Assembly (NCBI RefSeq): GCF_900142775.1
Contig: NZ_FRCC01000002.1
Span: 186,001 to 250,000, forward strand
DNA: 64,000 nucleotides
Origin: Flavobacterium flevense
GTDB lineage: Bacteria; Bacteroidota; Bacteroidia; Flavobacteriales; Flavobacteriaceae
Direction of reading: 5' to 3'
Part shown: piece by piece, positions 34,726 through 42,606 of the stretch
Layout: each line of letters begins with the position of its first letter
Numbering within the stretch: position 1 is the stretch's first letter
Notes under the pieces: model-generated
The model's input: only the letters and a program-made list of their open reading frames with translations
Database searches by the model: none
Told to the model about the DNA's origin: nothing
Position numbers and translations under genes: made by a program

Positions 34726-35622
34726 TCAACCCAAAATCATTTTCAACTCCTCTTCAATTTCCTGAGCTACCGAATTGATTCCCGCATTTTTTGCTGACAA
34801 AAGATACACGGTTGTAGCCGGCATATGATCTGTTTTCCACAACAATTGCAATTTATCTTTCTGAATAAATGATTTTGCATTGATATCCCAGCTTACAGCC
34901 ACACCAGAATTATTAGAAAGCACCTCCAGCATTTCGTATTCTGATGGAATAATATAATTAGAAACCATAGAAGGACGTTTTTTATTAAAAACATGCAACC
35001 AGAATAATTTTATATGCGGGATTCCGGAATCATGGCTGTACCATTTTTGCTCGTTTAACCAATTTTCGGTGGCTTCATAATCATTTTTATTAATGGCAGA
35101 ATGCAGCATTGCAGCATCAAGATTCCCAGAACCTACAATGATTTGCCGAATAACTCCCAGTTCTTTTTGCAAAGTATCAAAGGTGTCATACTTTTTGGTC
35201 ACAATAGCAAAATCAAGTTTTTTAGCATTTACCAATTCAAAAAGTGCATCATTTTCCTGAAAACTAAAATCGATATAATCAAATTTAGCTATCAAATTAC
35301 TCCCGATGCAGCTAAAAAAATGTTTTGAAATCCCGACAGTAATCAAACGATTGGCATCAAATGCTTTAGATCTGAAACCATTTTCCACATTCTCTAATCG
35401 ATCTAAAGCTTCGATAATCAGGTTATTAAGCAACTTAGCATATTCGGTAGGCTCCACACCTTTGGATTTTCTGTTGAATAATTTATAACCCACATGAGCT
35501 TCCAACATCGAAATTTGCTGACTTACTGCAGGCTGGCTGATAAACAACTCTTTGGCTGCCAAAGAAAAATTACCGTTTTTATATACCGATTTAAACGTTC
35601 GGTACCATTCTAGATTTACCAT
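34726..35622 (-). CDS. LysR family transcriptional regulator
   Basis: 298 residues from the ATG at 35622; a longer frame would run into its own promoter. The N-terminal winged helix (WYRTFKSVYKNGNFSLAAKEL then SQPAVSQQISMLEAHVGYKLF) is typical, followed by a type 2 periplasmic-binding-like effector domain. It is divergent from a DJ-1 family gene and an iron alcohol dehydrogenase, which it probably controls; LysR proteins usually bind between such divergent genes. Confidence 0.93.
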   Translation of the reverse strand: MVNLEWYRTFKSVYKNGNFSLAAKELFISQPAVSQQISMLEAHVGYKLFNRKSKGVEPTEYAKLLNNLIIEALDRLENVENGFRSKAFDANRLITVGISKHFFSCIGSNLIAKFDYIDFSFQENDALFELVNAKKLDFAIVTKKYDTFDTLQKELGVIRQIIVGSGNLDAAMLHSAINKNDYEATENWLNEQKWYSHDSGIPHIKLFWLHVFNKKRPSMVSNYIIPSEYEMLEVLSNNSGVAVSWDINAKSFIQKDKLQLLWKTDHMPATTVYLLSAKNAGINSVAQEIEEELKMILG

Positions 35623-35641
35623 GATATAAATAAATTTATCA

Positions 35642-35649
35642 CAAACATA
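35642..35649 (-). promoter_or_regulatory. -7 box of the LysR gene (TATGTTTG)
   Basis: Exact TAnnTTTG match on the minus strand, 19 bases before the ATG at 35622. Confidence 0.5.
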
Positions 35650-35683
35650 ATTTAAATTATTTTTACTAATAACATATCTGACG

Positions 35684-35691
35684 TAAATTTG
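35684..35691 (+). promoter_or_regulatory. -7 box of the DJ-1 family gene (TAAATTTG)
   Basis: Exact TAnnTTTG match 21 bases before the ATG at 35713, in the 90-base divergent gap shared with the LysR gene. Confidence 0.5.
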
Positions 35692-35712
35692 TACTAACAA
35701 AAAAATAACAGC

Positions 35713-36468
35713 ATGAAAAAAGCATTACTTACGATTATAATTTTAACTGCATGTTCGCTTACTGCAACAGCACAAAATAACGCAAAGATGAAAAAAGTAT
35801 TATTTGTAGTTACCAGTCACGACAAACTAGGTAACACGGGAGAAAAAACAGGATTCTGGACAGAAGAACTGGCAGCACCCTATTATGAATTAGCTGATCA
35901 AGGAATACAAATTGACATTGCCACACCACTAGGCGGACAACCACCAATTGATCCTAAAAGTGCTGATCCAGCATCGGCAACCGAAGACACGAAACGATTT
36001 GATGCCGACACTGCATTATTGGAAAAACTAAAACACACCTTAAAATTAGCTGATGTCAAAGAATCTGATTATGATGCGGTGTTTTATCCCGGCGGTCACG
36101 GTCCTTTATGGGATTTAACCAAAGACAAAAATTCGATTAATTTGATTCAAAAATTCTATAATAACAATAAACCTGTGGCTTTTGTTTGTCATGCTCCCGG
36201 AGTTTTGAAAGATGTTAAAGTAAACGGTGATTATTTAGTAAAAGGAAAAAAAGTCACCGGGTTTTCAAATGCCGAAGAAGCCGCAGTAGGACTGACTGAT
36301 GTAGTTCCTTTTTTATTGGAAGAAGTACTTCAGGCCAATGGCGGAATTTATTCTAAAACTGAAAACTGGCAGCCTTATGCTGTTGAAGATGGTTTATTAA
36401 TTACAGGACAAAATCCAGCTTCATCTAAACTGGTAGCACAAAAATTATTGGAACAATTAAATAAATAA
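35713..36468 (+). CDS. exported DJ-1/PfpI (Hsp31-like) glutamine amidotransferase-fold protein
   Basis: 251 residues with a signal peptide (MKKALLTIIILTACSLTATAQ). The nucleophilic Cys is in PVAFVCHAPGVLKDV and the conserved Glu in KVLFVVTSHDKLGNTGEKTGFWTEEL in two blocks; YPGGHGPLWDL is the loop next to the active site. Close relatives are glyoxalase III-type or chaperone-like enzymes acting on reactive aldehydes. The signal peptide places this one in the periplasm, unusual for a detoxifying DJ-1. First gene of a pair with an iron alcohol dehydrogenase. Confidence 0.88.
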   Translation: MKKALLTIIILTACSLTATAQNNAKMKKVLFVVTSHDKLGNTGEKTGFWTEELAAPYYELADQGIQIDIATPLGGQPPIDPKSADPASATEDTKRFDADTALLEKLKHTLKLADVKESDYDAVFYPGGHGPLWDLTKDKNSINLIQKFYNNNKPVAFVCHAPGVLKDVKVNGDYLVKGKKVTGFSNAEEAAVGLTDVVPFLLEEVLQANGGIYSKTENWQPYAVEDGLLITGQNPASSKLVAQKLLEQLNK

Positions 36469-36506
36469 GATGCTAAGTCTCTAAGTATCTCTAAAACTAA
36501 AAGAAT

Positions 36507-37664
36507 ATGCTAAATTTTGAATTATACAATCCTACCAAAATGGTTTTTGGAAAAGGGCAAATAGAAAAATTATCCGAATTAGTTCCGCAAGGTGCTAAAA
36601 TCTTATTGGCTTATGGCGGAGGAAGCATTTTTAATAACGGAATTCACCAGCAAGTAATCGATAATCTTAAAGGATTTGAAATTGTAGAATTTGGCGGGAT
36701 TGAACCCAATCCGCATTTTGAAACCTTGATGAAAGCTGTTGATGTTATCAAGGAACAAAACATTGATTTTATCCTTGCTGTTGGTGGAGGATCAGTAATT
36801 GATGGAGTTAAATTCATTTCGGCTGCCGTACATTTTGATGGAAATCCGATTGATATTCTTCAAAAACATATTTTAATAAAAGAAAATGCAATGCCTTTTG
36901 GAACCATTCTGACACTTCCGGCAACGGGAAGCGAAATGAATTCGGGTTATGTGGTAACAATTAAAGCGACTCAGGAGAAATTAGCTTCTGGTGGAAGTGC
37001 CTTATTTCCGCAATTTTCGATTTGTGACCCAACCGTAATTCAGTCTTTACCAAAAAGACAATTGCAAAACGGAGTAGTAGATGCTTTTACACATGTAATG
37101 GAACAATATTTAACCTATCCACACGAAGGTTATTTACAAGATCGAATTGCCGAAGGAATTTTGCAAACTTTAATCGAAGTAGGGCCAAAAGTAGTAGAAA
37201 ATCCTGCCGATTATGCTTTGGCTTCTAATTTTATGTGGTCATGTACCATGGCTTTAAACGGATTAATCCAAAAAGGAGTTCCTAATGACTGGGCAACACA
37301 CATGATTGGTCACGAATTAACAGCATTGTACGGCATTGATCATGCCAGAACATTGGCCATTATCGGACCTAATTTATATCGCGTTTTATTCGAAACCAAA
37401 AAAGAAAAACTGGCACAATACGGAAAACGTATTTTTAATTTATCCGGAACCGTTGACGAAATTGCCAACGAAGCAATCAATAAAACGGTTGAATTTTTCC
37501 ACACGATGGGAATGGATACCAAGCTGTCACAATACACAGATGATTATAACAAAACTGCCGATTTTATTGTAAATCGTTTTGATGAAAGAGGCTGGAAAGC
37601 AATGGGAGAGCGACAAAACATTACTCTGGAGAAACTAAAAGAAATTGTAGAAATGAGTTATTAA
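36507..37664 (+). CDS. iron-containing alcohol dehydrogenase (YqhD/BdhA type)
   Basis: 385 residues. NAD(P)-binding AVGGGSVIDGVKFISAA, metal ligands in NGVVDAFTHVMEQYL (Asp, His) and in MIGHELTALYGIDHARTLAI (two His). YqhD-like enzymes reduce a range of aldehydes with NADPH. Its position behind the DJ-1 gene and the divergent LysR gene mirrors the aldehyde-response logic of yqhC-yqhD in enterobacteria, though the regulator family differs. Confidence 0.92.
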   Translation: MLNFELYNPTKMVFGKGQIEKLSELVPQGAKILLAYGGGSIFNNGIHQQVIDNLKGFEIVEFGGIEPNPHFETLMKAVDVIKEQNIDFILAVGGGSVIDGVKFISAAVHFDGNPIDILQKHILIKENAMPFGTILTLPATGSEMNSGYVVTIKATQEKLASGGSALFPQFSICDPTVIQSLPKRQLQNGVVDAFTHVMEQYLTYPHEGYLQDRIAEGILQTLIEVGPKVVENPADYALASNFMWSCTMALNGLIQKGVPNDWATHMIGHELTALYGIDHARTLAIIGPNLYRVLFETKKEKLAQYGKRIFNLSGTVDEIANEAINKTVEFFHTMGMDTKLSQYTDDYNKTADFIVNRFDERGWKAMGERQNITLEKLKEIVEMSY

Positions 37665-37692
37665 TTCGTTACCTGGCTATTTTACCCATTAA

Positions 37693-37731
37693 AAAAAGGC
37701 GTCTTTGAATACTATTCTCAGACGCCTTTTT
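37693..37731 (+). terminator. rho-independent terminator
   Basis: 12-bp stem AAAAAGGCGTCT / AGACGCCTTTTT with 15-base loop and T5, 28 bases past the alcohol dehydrogenase stop. Confidence 0.9.
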
Positions 37732-37899
37732 AAAATAACACCAAAACTAAATTAACTAATTCCAGTAATTTAAAAAACACAAATTACTCATATATACTAT
37801 TTTACAACGAAATCAATATTCTTTTTATTGCATGTGATTAGAAAAAAATTAAAAAATAATTCTTTTTATAAAGCAGCATCCAATTCAAAAGGATTCCTC

Positions 37900-37931
37900 T
37901 TGCTTCATTAGGACATTTTTAAGTACTTTTG
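37900..37931 (+). promoter_or_regulatory. promoter of gpsA
   Basis: TTG (37900-37902), 21-base spacer, TACTTTTG (37924-37931), then the ATG at 37948. Confidence 0.6.
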
Positions 37932-37947
37932 GTTAAACTATAAAAAG

Positions 37948-38943
37948 ATGAGTGAAAATATAAAGTTTGCAGTAATTGGTGGTGGAAGCTGGGCAACAGC
38001 CATTACAAAAATGCTCTGCGTCAATCTTTCTGAAGTTTCATGGTATATGCGAAATGAATCGGCTATTGAGCATATAAAAGCACACAAACACAACCCAAAT
38101 TACATAAGTTCAGTAGAATTTGATACTAAAAAACTACTGCTTACTAATGATATTAATGAGGCGGTTGCTTATGCAGACTACCTTATTTTTGCGATTCCTT
38201 CTGCCTTTTTAGATACCGAATTGCAAAAACTAACCGTTTCACTAAAAGATAAAATCATTTTCTCAGCCATCAAAGGAATTGTTCCCGAAACGAGTTTAAT
38301 TGTTGGAGAGCATTTTCATTTTCAATACAATATTCCTTATTATAATATTGGTGTAATTACGGGTCCGTGCCATGCCGAAGAAGTAGCTTTAGAACGCTTG
38401 TCTTACCTGACCATTGCTTGTGGTGATGAAAAAAAAGCAGAAAATGTAGCTAAAAATCTAGCTGGGAATTACATTAAAACCAAAATTACTGATGATATTA
38501 TTGGAACCGAATATGCAGCGATGCTTAAAAACATTTATGCTATTGCCGCCGGAATTGCTCATGGTTTAGGTTATGGCGATAACTTCCAATCGGTGTTAAT
38601 GAGTAATGCGATTCGGGAAATGAAGCAGTTCATCAAAAAAGTACACAAAATGAAGCGCAACATCAATGATTCGGCTTATCTGGGCGATTTATTGGTTACC
38701 GGTTATTCGGTTTTTTCAAGAAACAGAATGTTCGGGAATATGATTGGGAAAGGCTACACCGTAAAAAGTGCCATGATGGAAATGAGTATGGTCGCTGAAG
38801 GTTATTATGCTGCTAAAAGTGCGTACAAACTCAACCAGGGGTATGGTGCCAAAACACCTATTATTGACTCCGTTCATGAGATTTTGTACGAAGGTAAAAA
38901 TGCTAAAGCCGTGTTTAAAAAACTGGTGGATAAACTGGATTAA
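37948..38943 (+). CDS. gpsA: NAD(P)H-dependent glycerol-3-phosphate dehydrogenase
   Basis: 331 residues. Rossmann motif VIGGGSWATAITKML, then VITGPCHAEEV and the catalytic Lys in GTEYAAMLKNIYAIAAGIAHG, and the substrate-binding GDLLVTGYSVFSRNRMFG. It makes sn-glycerol 3-phosphate for phospholipids. Confidence 0.95.
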   Translation: MSENIKFAVIGGGSWATAITKMLCVNLSEVSWYMRNESAIEHIKAHKHNPNYISSVEFDTKKLLLTNDINEAVAYADYLIFAIPSAFLDTELQKLTVSLKDKIIFSAIKGIVPETSLIVGEHFHFQYNIPYYNIGVITGPCHAEEVALERLSYLTIACGDEKKAENVAKNLAGNYIKTKITDDIIGTEYAAMLKNIYAIAAGIAHGLGYGDNFQSVLMSNAIREMKQFIKKVHKMKRNINDSAYLGDLLVTGYSVFSRNRMFGNMIGKGYTVKSAMMEMSMVAEGYYAAKSAYKLNQGYGAKTPIIDSVHEILYEGKNAKAVFKKLVDKLD

Positions 38944-38969
38944 TTTTTCCAGTACTACTAAATAAAATA

Positions 38970-39008
38970 ACCGCAAATTCGCAAATTATAATTTTAAATC
39001 TGAGCGGT
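38970..39008. repeat. CCGCAAATTCGCAAATT repeat, left copy
   Basis: ACCGC (38970-38974) pairs with GCGGT (39004-39008); the left arm ACCGCAAATTCGCAAATT is the same sequence as one arm of the element at 39777-39817. It may end the gpsA transcript. Confidence 0.65.
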
Positions 39009-39021
39009 ACAAGCATTTTAT

Positions 39022-39684
39022 TTATTTTTCATTTACACTAACAATCATAGTGTGGATAAAATAATAAATAGAAATTATGATTATCCAAATGCTTAATACA
39101 ATTGACGATTTCTGATAAAAATTTAAAGTTTCAAATTGCAAAACAAACTCTTTAATCCAAAAATATTCTAGAACAAAAGGAATAAATGATATAGCACTTA
39201 TTGGAAAAATTAAAAACGCTCCAAAATATCCAAACTTAGATTTCCCTTTGTGGGCTAATTTTGAAATCTCACCATATATTGAGAATGGTAAAATTGATCT
39301 TGTAAAATCATCCATATGTAATTCATCAACAGGAATAGAATCCTCATAATCAAAATATTCACTAGAAAATTCGGTAATAATTTTATGAATTTCAGCTTTA
39401 TGCGCACTGATAATTATATATCTGAATACTAAAAAAGCAAAAACTAAGGGAATAAAAATTTTTATAGAGTTTACATCATTTATTTCAACTGGACCAACTT
39501 GCAAACTTTCTAATTTTGAAAAATCAGTCAAATAAAAAAGTAAGATAAGAATCAACATAAATATTGCAATTACGTTGCTTTCCTTAGCAATATCCTTACA
39601 TTTTGAAAGTAATATCTCGAGATAAATACTTAATTTCTCATCAGTATTACTTAAAAATATCTTCTTTATTTCGTTTTTATTCAT
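39022..39684 (-). CDS. orphan four-helix membrane protein
   Basis: About 220 residues from the ATG at 39684 (a GTG 13 codons upstream is possible). Hydrophobic segments lie near residues 38-55, 78-95, 152-172 and 190-210; between the second and third pair is an acidic cytosolic-type loop (SEYFDYEDSIPVDELHMDD). Not recognised. It is isolated, oriented opposite to gpsA and to the regulator gene, and flanked by inverted copies of the same short repeat, which suggests an inserted gene. Confidence 0.6.
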   Translation of the reverse strand: MNKNEIKKIFLSNTDEKLSIYLEILLSKCKDIAKESNVIAIFMLILILLFYLTDFSKLESLQVGPVEINDVNSIKIFIPLVFAFLVFRYIIISAHKAEIHKIITEFSSEYFDYEDSIPVDELHMDDFTRSILPFSIYGEISKLAHKGKSKFGYFGAFLIFPISAISFIPFVLEYFWIKEFVLQFETLNFYQKSSIVLSIWIIIISIYYFIHTMIVSVNEK

Positions 39685-39776
39685 AAAATCACTGTAAATC
39701 TTAAATGTATGGGATGAAACCACATTTTACCCCTCTCAAATACAGAAAATATACTTACAAAATATCAAATAAAAAA

Positions 39777-39817
39777 AACCGAAAATTCACAAATTAAAAA
39801 TTTGCGAATTTGCGGTT
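39777..39817. repeat. CCGCAAATTCGCAAATT repeat, right copy (inverted)
   Basis: 19-bp arms with two mismatches (39777-39795 with 39799-39817), T-rich on the minus side. Inverted relative to the copy at 38970. Confidence 0.75.
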
Positions 39818-39865
39818 ACTATTTTTTAGCTAAAAGCTTATCGAACAATCATTCTGACATATAAT

Positions 39866-39880
39866 ATTACTATTTGTAAA
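39866..39880. promoter_or_regulatory. TTTAC-N5-GTAAA palindrome, copy 1
   Basis: ATTACTATTTGTAAA: the same 13-base core (TTACAAATAGTAA on the other strand) as the copies at 43867, 43984, 44164 and 48365, with one end base changed. It lies 224 bases upstream of the regulator gene. Confidence 0.6.
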
Positions 39881-40042
39881 AAATATTTTAAGCTTATATA
39901 ACTACAAAAATGGCACAGCAATATCAATAAACATAAAAAATGACAATTTCTTAACAAACAACATAAACCACCTAAATTCAATACAATAACAAGAAAATTA
40001 TTATTTTAAATCATGATTCTACAACAATTATAGGCGGTTAAT

Positions 40043-40073
40043 TTTGACAGTAACTTTCAAATCAAGAAATTTG
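40043..40073 (+). promoter_or_regulatory. promoter of the XRE-cupin regulator gene
   Basis: TTTG (40043-40046), 19-base spacer, GAAATTTG (40066-40073, one mismatch to TAnnTTTG). The predicted start falls near 40080, exactly on the operator copy at 40080-40094. Confidence 0.5.
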
Positions 40074-40079
40074 CCGTAA

Positions 40080-40094
40080 TTTACTTATTGTAAA
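40080..40094. promoter_or_regulatory. TTTAC-N5-GTAAA palindrome, copy 2 (probable autoregulatory operator)
   Basis: TTTACTTATTGTAAA: perfect outer arms with a different spacer from the other copies. It spans the predicted transcription start and ends 9 bases before the regulator ATG, the usual place for a self-repression site. Confidence 0.6.
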
Positions 40095-40103
40095 AAACAC
40101 AAC

Positions 40104-40682
40104 ATGCAAGACTATCTTATTGGACTGGGAAAAAGAATTAAGGAAATCCGTAAAAAGAACAACCTGACTATAAACACTGTCGCCACTAATGCCGATGTAA
40201 GTAATGGATTAATTTCGCGTATAGAAAATGGCAGAACAATACCTTCGCTCCCAGTATTACTAAACATTATTCAAGCATTAGGAATTGAAGTTTCGGAATT
40301 TTTTAACGGACTTCCAAAATCAGATAAGAATAATTTTATTGTTTCCCGAAAAGAAGACAATAACATTATAGAAAAAGAAGATGAAGCTAAAGGCTTTGAA
40401 TATAAATTTCTTTTTGGCAAACAATTATCATCGGTAGGATTTGAAGCAGTATTATTGGAAGTACAACCTGGATCAGAACGTGATAAAGTAGAAACCGACG
40501 CTTATGAATTTAAGTACATACTAACTGGTGAATGTTATTATATAATAGGTGAAGACGAAGTACTATTAAAAGAAGGAGACTCTATCTTTTTTGACGGAAG
40601 AATACCGCACGTACCTGTCAACAGAGGAAATGTACCTTCTAAAATGATAGTATTGTATTTCTTTTTTCATAAAAATGAATAA
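40104..40682 (+). CDS. XRE-family regulator with C-terminal cupin domain
   Basis: 192 residues. An HTH_XRE domain at about 9-63 (LGKRIKEIRKKNNLTINTVA, then SNGLISRIENGRTIPSLPVL) is followed by a cupin barrel at about 105-190 (ILTGECYYIIGEDEVLLKEGDSIFF, RIPHVPVNRG). XRE-cupin proteins such as PuuR and SutR control small-molecule catabolism, with the effector bound by the cupin. It heads the phosphonate-type cluster and is the best candidate to bind the TTTAC-N5-GTAAA sites around it. Divergent partners lie 3' of it in opposite orientation. Confidence 0.9.
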   Translation: MQDYLIGLGKRIKEIRKKNNLTINTVATNADVSNGLISRIENGRTIPSLPVLLNIIQALGIEVSEFFNGLPKSDKNNFIVSRKEDNNIIEKEDEAKGFEYKFLFGKQLSSVGFEAVLLEVQPGSERDKVETDAYEFKYILTGECYYIIGEDEVLLKEGDSIFFDGRIPHVPVNRGNVPSKMIVLYFFFHKNE

Positions 40683-40708
40683 ACCCACCATTATATAGTG
40701 GGTTTATT
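40678..40708 (+). terminator. terminator overlapping the regulator stop codon
   Basis: 11-bp perfect stem AATAAACCCAC / GTGGGTTTATT; the stop codon is part of the 5' arm. It separates convergent transcripts of the regulator and the HAD hydrolase. Confidence 0.8.
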
Positions 40709-40733
40709 ATATAAAACTAAACTAATTCATTCT

Positions 40734-41414
40734 CTAAAAAAGTATACTTTCAAGCTCTGTAACATTCTGTAATATATAATCAGGGTTAGCAGTTTCAAGT
40801 TGTTGCCTGTTCTGAGCACCACTTAGCACACCTACAGTTATTCCGCATCCTGAATTTTTACCCTCAATAATATCAATTTCTGAATCTCCTGCTTTTAAAA
40901 CCTGATTGGAATCATTTATTCCAAATTGAGCCATAGCCATTTGTATCATATCCGGATGCGGCCTGCCATTTACCACATCATCTGATGTGATTAACGCATC
41001 CACTTGCACACCTACACGCCAGTTAAGTTTCTGCATAAGTTTATTTGCCGTTTTAAAATCATAGCCCGTATTAAGAACTACTTTTATACCGTGTTTTTTA
41101 AGCTTTTCAAAAAAAGTCTCCATTCCTTGAAAAGTATCAATATCTGATTCATCGTATGCTTTTTCGAGTGCTTCTTTGAATTTTACAAATATTCTATCAG
41201 CTGCTGTGTCTAAATTTTTTTCATTAGTACAAGCCGTAAGTACATCCGTAATTGCTTTATGCTTTTCTTTTCCGGCACCATATTTCAAAACCTCATCTAA
41301 GGTAACTTCAAATCCTTCCTGATTTATACTTTTCTGAACTGTTTTGTAAACCAAATTATCTTCATTCACTGTAGTTCCTGCCATATCAAAAACCACCATT
41401 TTTATATTTGTCAT
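40734..41414 (-). CDS. phosphonatase-like HAD hydrolase
   Basis: 226 residues. The nucleophile motif is D10-M-A-G-T, the phosphonatase-specific variant of the HAD motif. A cap-domain Lys (K49 in GAGKEKHKAI) sits where phosphonoacetaldehyde hydrolase forms its Schiff base, and Arg151 in NGRPHPD replaces the usual HAD Lys. GDSEIDI (Asp177, Asp181) binds Mg. These traits fit the PhnX-like family TIGR03351 that recurs beside aminophosphonate oxidases. It should cleave a C-P bond of a phosphono-aldehyde in the cytoplasm. Last gene of the transporter-oxidase-hydrolase operon, 1 base after the oxidase stop. Confidence 0.88.
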   Translation of the reverse strand: MTNIKMVVFDMAGTTVNEDNLVYKTVQKSINQEGFEVTLDEVLKYGAGKEKHKAITDVLTACTNEKNLDTAADRIFVKFKEALEKAYDESDIDTFQGMETFFEKLKKHGIKVVLNTGYDFKTANKLMQKLNWRVGVQVDALITSDDVVNGRPHPDMIQMAMAQFGINDSNQVLKAGDSEIDIIEGKNSGCGITVGVLSGAQNRQQLETANPDYILQNVTELESILF

Positions 41415-41415
41415 T

Positions 41416-42576
41416 CTAACTTAAATTAAATATTCTTTTTATATTCTCCTTTGAGAATCCAGCACTTCCTGTCATTCCCTTGCCCCCAATACCAGTAACA
41501 ATATGAATATCGTCATCTATTGTATGCTGGAAAATATCTTTATTTTTACATTGGGAATAGATTCCAAACCATTTATTTTGTATTTCATAAGAAGGAAGGT
41601 CAATTATTTTTTTTGCCTCATTTATCATAAATTCATCCACATCCATACGCAAATCAAATCCTAAATCATCCATATTTGCTGCATTTGCATATTCATGCGA
41701 ATCGCCAATGATTACCGATCCGTCAGTAGCTTGCTTGAATAAAATATGTACCCCCCATTTCTTTTCGAATGAATCTGGATTTTCTTTAGCTTTAATTGCG
41801 GCAAATGAAGGACATTCATAAAAAGCTTCATAACGTCGAATAGAAAGTCCGGTAAGTATTGAACCTTTTAGATTGTATCCCAGTTGTGGTTTAGTTTGCA
41901 TCATTTGCAATTTTGTAACTTCAAGGTCACTACCAGCAAACAGTTCCGGATAAAGTGTTTTAAATTCCGATCCACAACAAATAATCACTTTTCCTGCCTT
42001 AAAAACATCATGATTTGCTGTTTGAATTTCTACAACGTCACCAATTTTATTACAGCCTAATATTTTTGTATTACCATAAAAATCGAGACCTTTTTCAGTA
42101 ATAAGATATTCTCTTAACCTGTTAATCATAATTCTTGGCTCTACAGTCACTTCCTGAGGGAAAAACAATCCCGCTTTAACATAGTCACTCCTTAATCCTG
42201 GATAATCATTAAGACACTCCTCTTTTGTAAGCAAATGAGATTGATACCCATTATTTTTATTAATAACACTCAATTCTTCAATAAGCTGTACTTCTTCATC
42301 ATTTGAAGCTAAATACACCGAACCATTATTACGTACCGATATATCAAATTTATTTTGTATCTCATCATAAATAACAAGACTTTCTCGTCCATATTCTTGC
42401 CATTTAGTATCCATTCCAGAAGGAACCACTTGCCCAAAATTACGCACAGTTGCACTTATAGGTTCTTTGTCTTTTTCAAACAGAGCCACACTATACCCAT
42501 TTTGCAATGCGTGATAAGCATGAAAAGTTCCTAAGGCTCCACCGCCAATAACTATAAGGTCATATTTTTTATTCAT
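41416..42576 (-). CDS. FAD-dependent amine oxidase of phosphonate-cluster type
   Basis: 386 residues from the ATG at 42576 (a TTG three codons upstream is less likely). The FAD-binding motif VIGGGALGTFHAYHALQNGY opens a DAO/glycine oxidase fold; the C-terminal VTGIGGKGMTGSAGFSKENI closes the FAD site. It matches the TIGR03364 family, which is proposed, and for some members shown, to oxidise aminoethylphosphonate derivatives to phosphonoacetaldehyde-type aldehydes. Directly upstream of the HAD hydrolase and 30 bp downstream of the transporter. Confidence 0.88.
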   Translation of the reverse strand: MNKKYDLIVIGGGALGTFHAYHALQNGYSVALFEKDKEPISATVRNFGQVVPSGMDTKWQEYGRESLVIYDEIQNKFDISVRNNGSVYLASNDEEVQLIEELSVINKNNGYQSHLLTKEECLNDYPGLRSDYVKAGLFFPQEVTVEPRIMINRLREYLITEKGLDFYGNTKILGCNKIGDVVEIQTANHDVFKAGKVIICCGSEFKTLYPELFAGSDLEVTKLQMMQTKPQLGYNLKGSILTGLSIRRYEAFYECPSFAAIKAKENPDSFEKKWGVHILFKQATDGSVIIGDSHEYANAANMDDLGFDLRMDVDEFMINEAKKIIDLPSYEIQNKWFGIYSQCKNKDIFQHTIDDDIHIVTGIGGKGMTGSAGFSKENIKRIFNLS

Positions 42577-42606
42577 TATCTTCAATTTTATTTTTATCTT
42601 TTTTTA

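Larger units (their letters stand above)
39685..40103. other. 419-base gap before the phosphonate-type regulator gene
   Basis: Holds the right copy of the CCGCAAATT repeat (39777-39817), two copies of the palindrome TTTAC-N5-GTAAA (39866-39880 with one end mismatch, and 40080-40094) and the promoter of the regulator gene. Confidence 0.7.

Noticed and set aside
35713..36468. Phosphonate or purine-type glutamine amidotransferase
   Set aside because: The Cys elbow and loop match DJ-1/Hsp31 proteins and it has a signal peptide; no synthetase partner.
40734..41414. Classical phosphonoacetaldehyde hydrolase PhnX
   Set aside because: Shorter than PhnX, lacks a neighbouring PhnW transaminase, and sits beside an FAD oxidase, so the PhnX-like family is the better fit.
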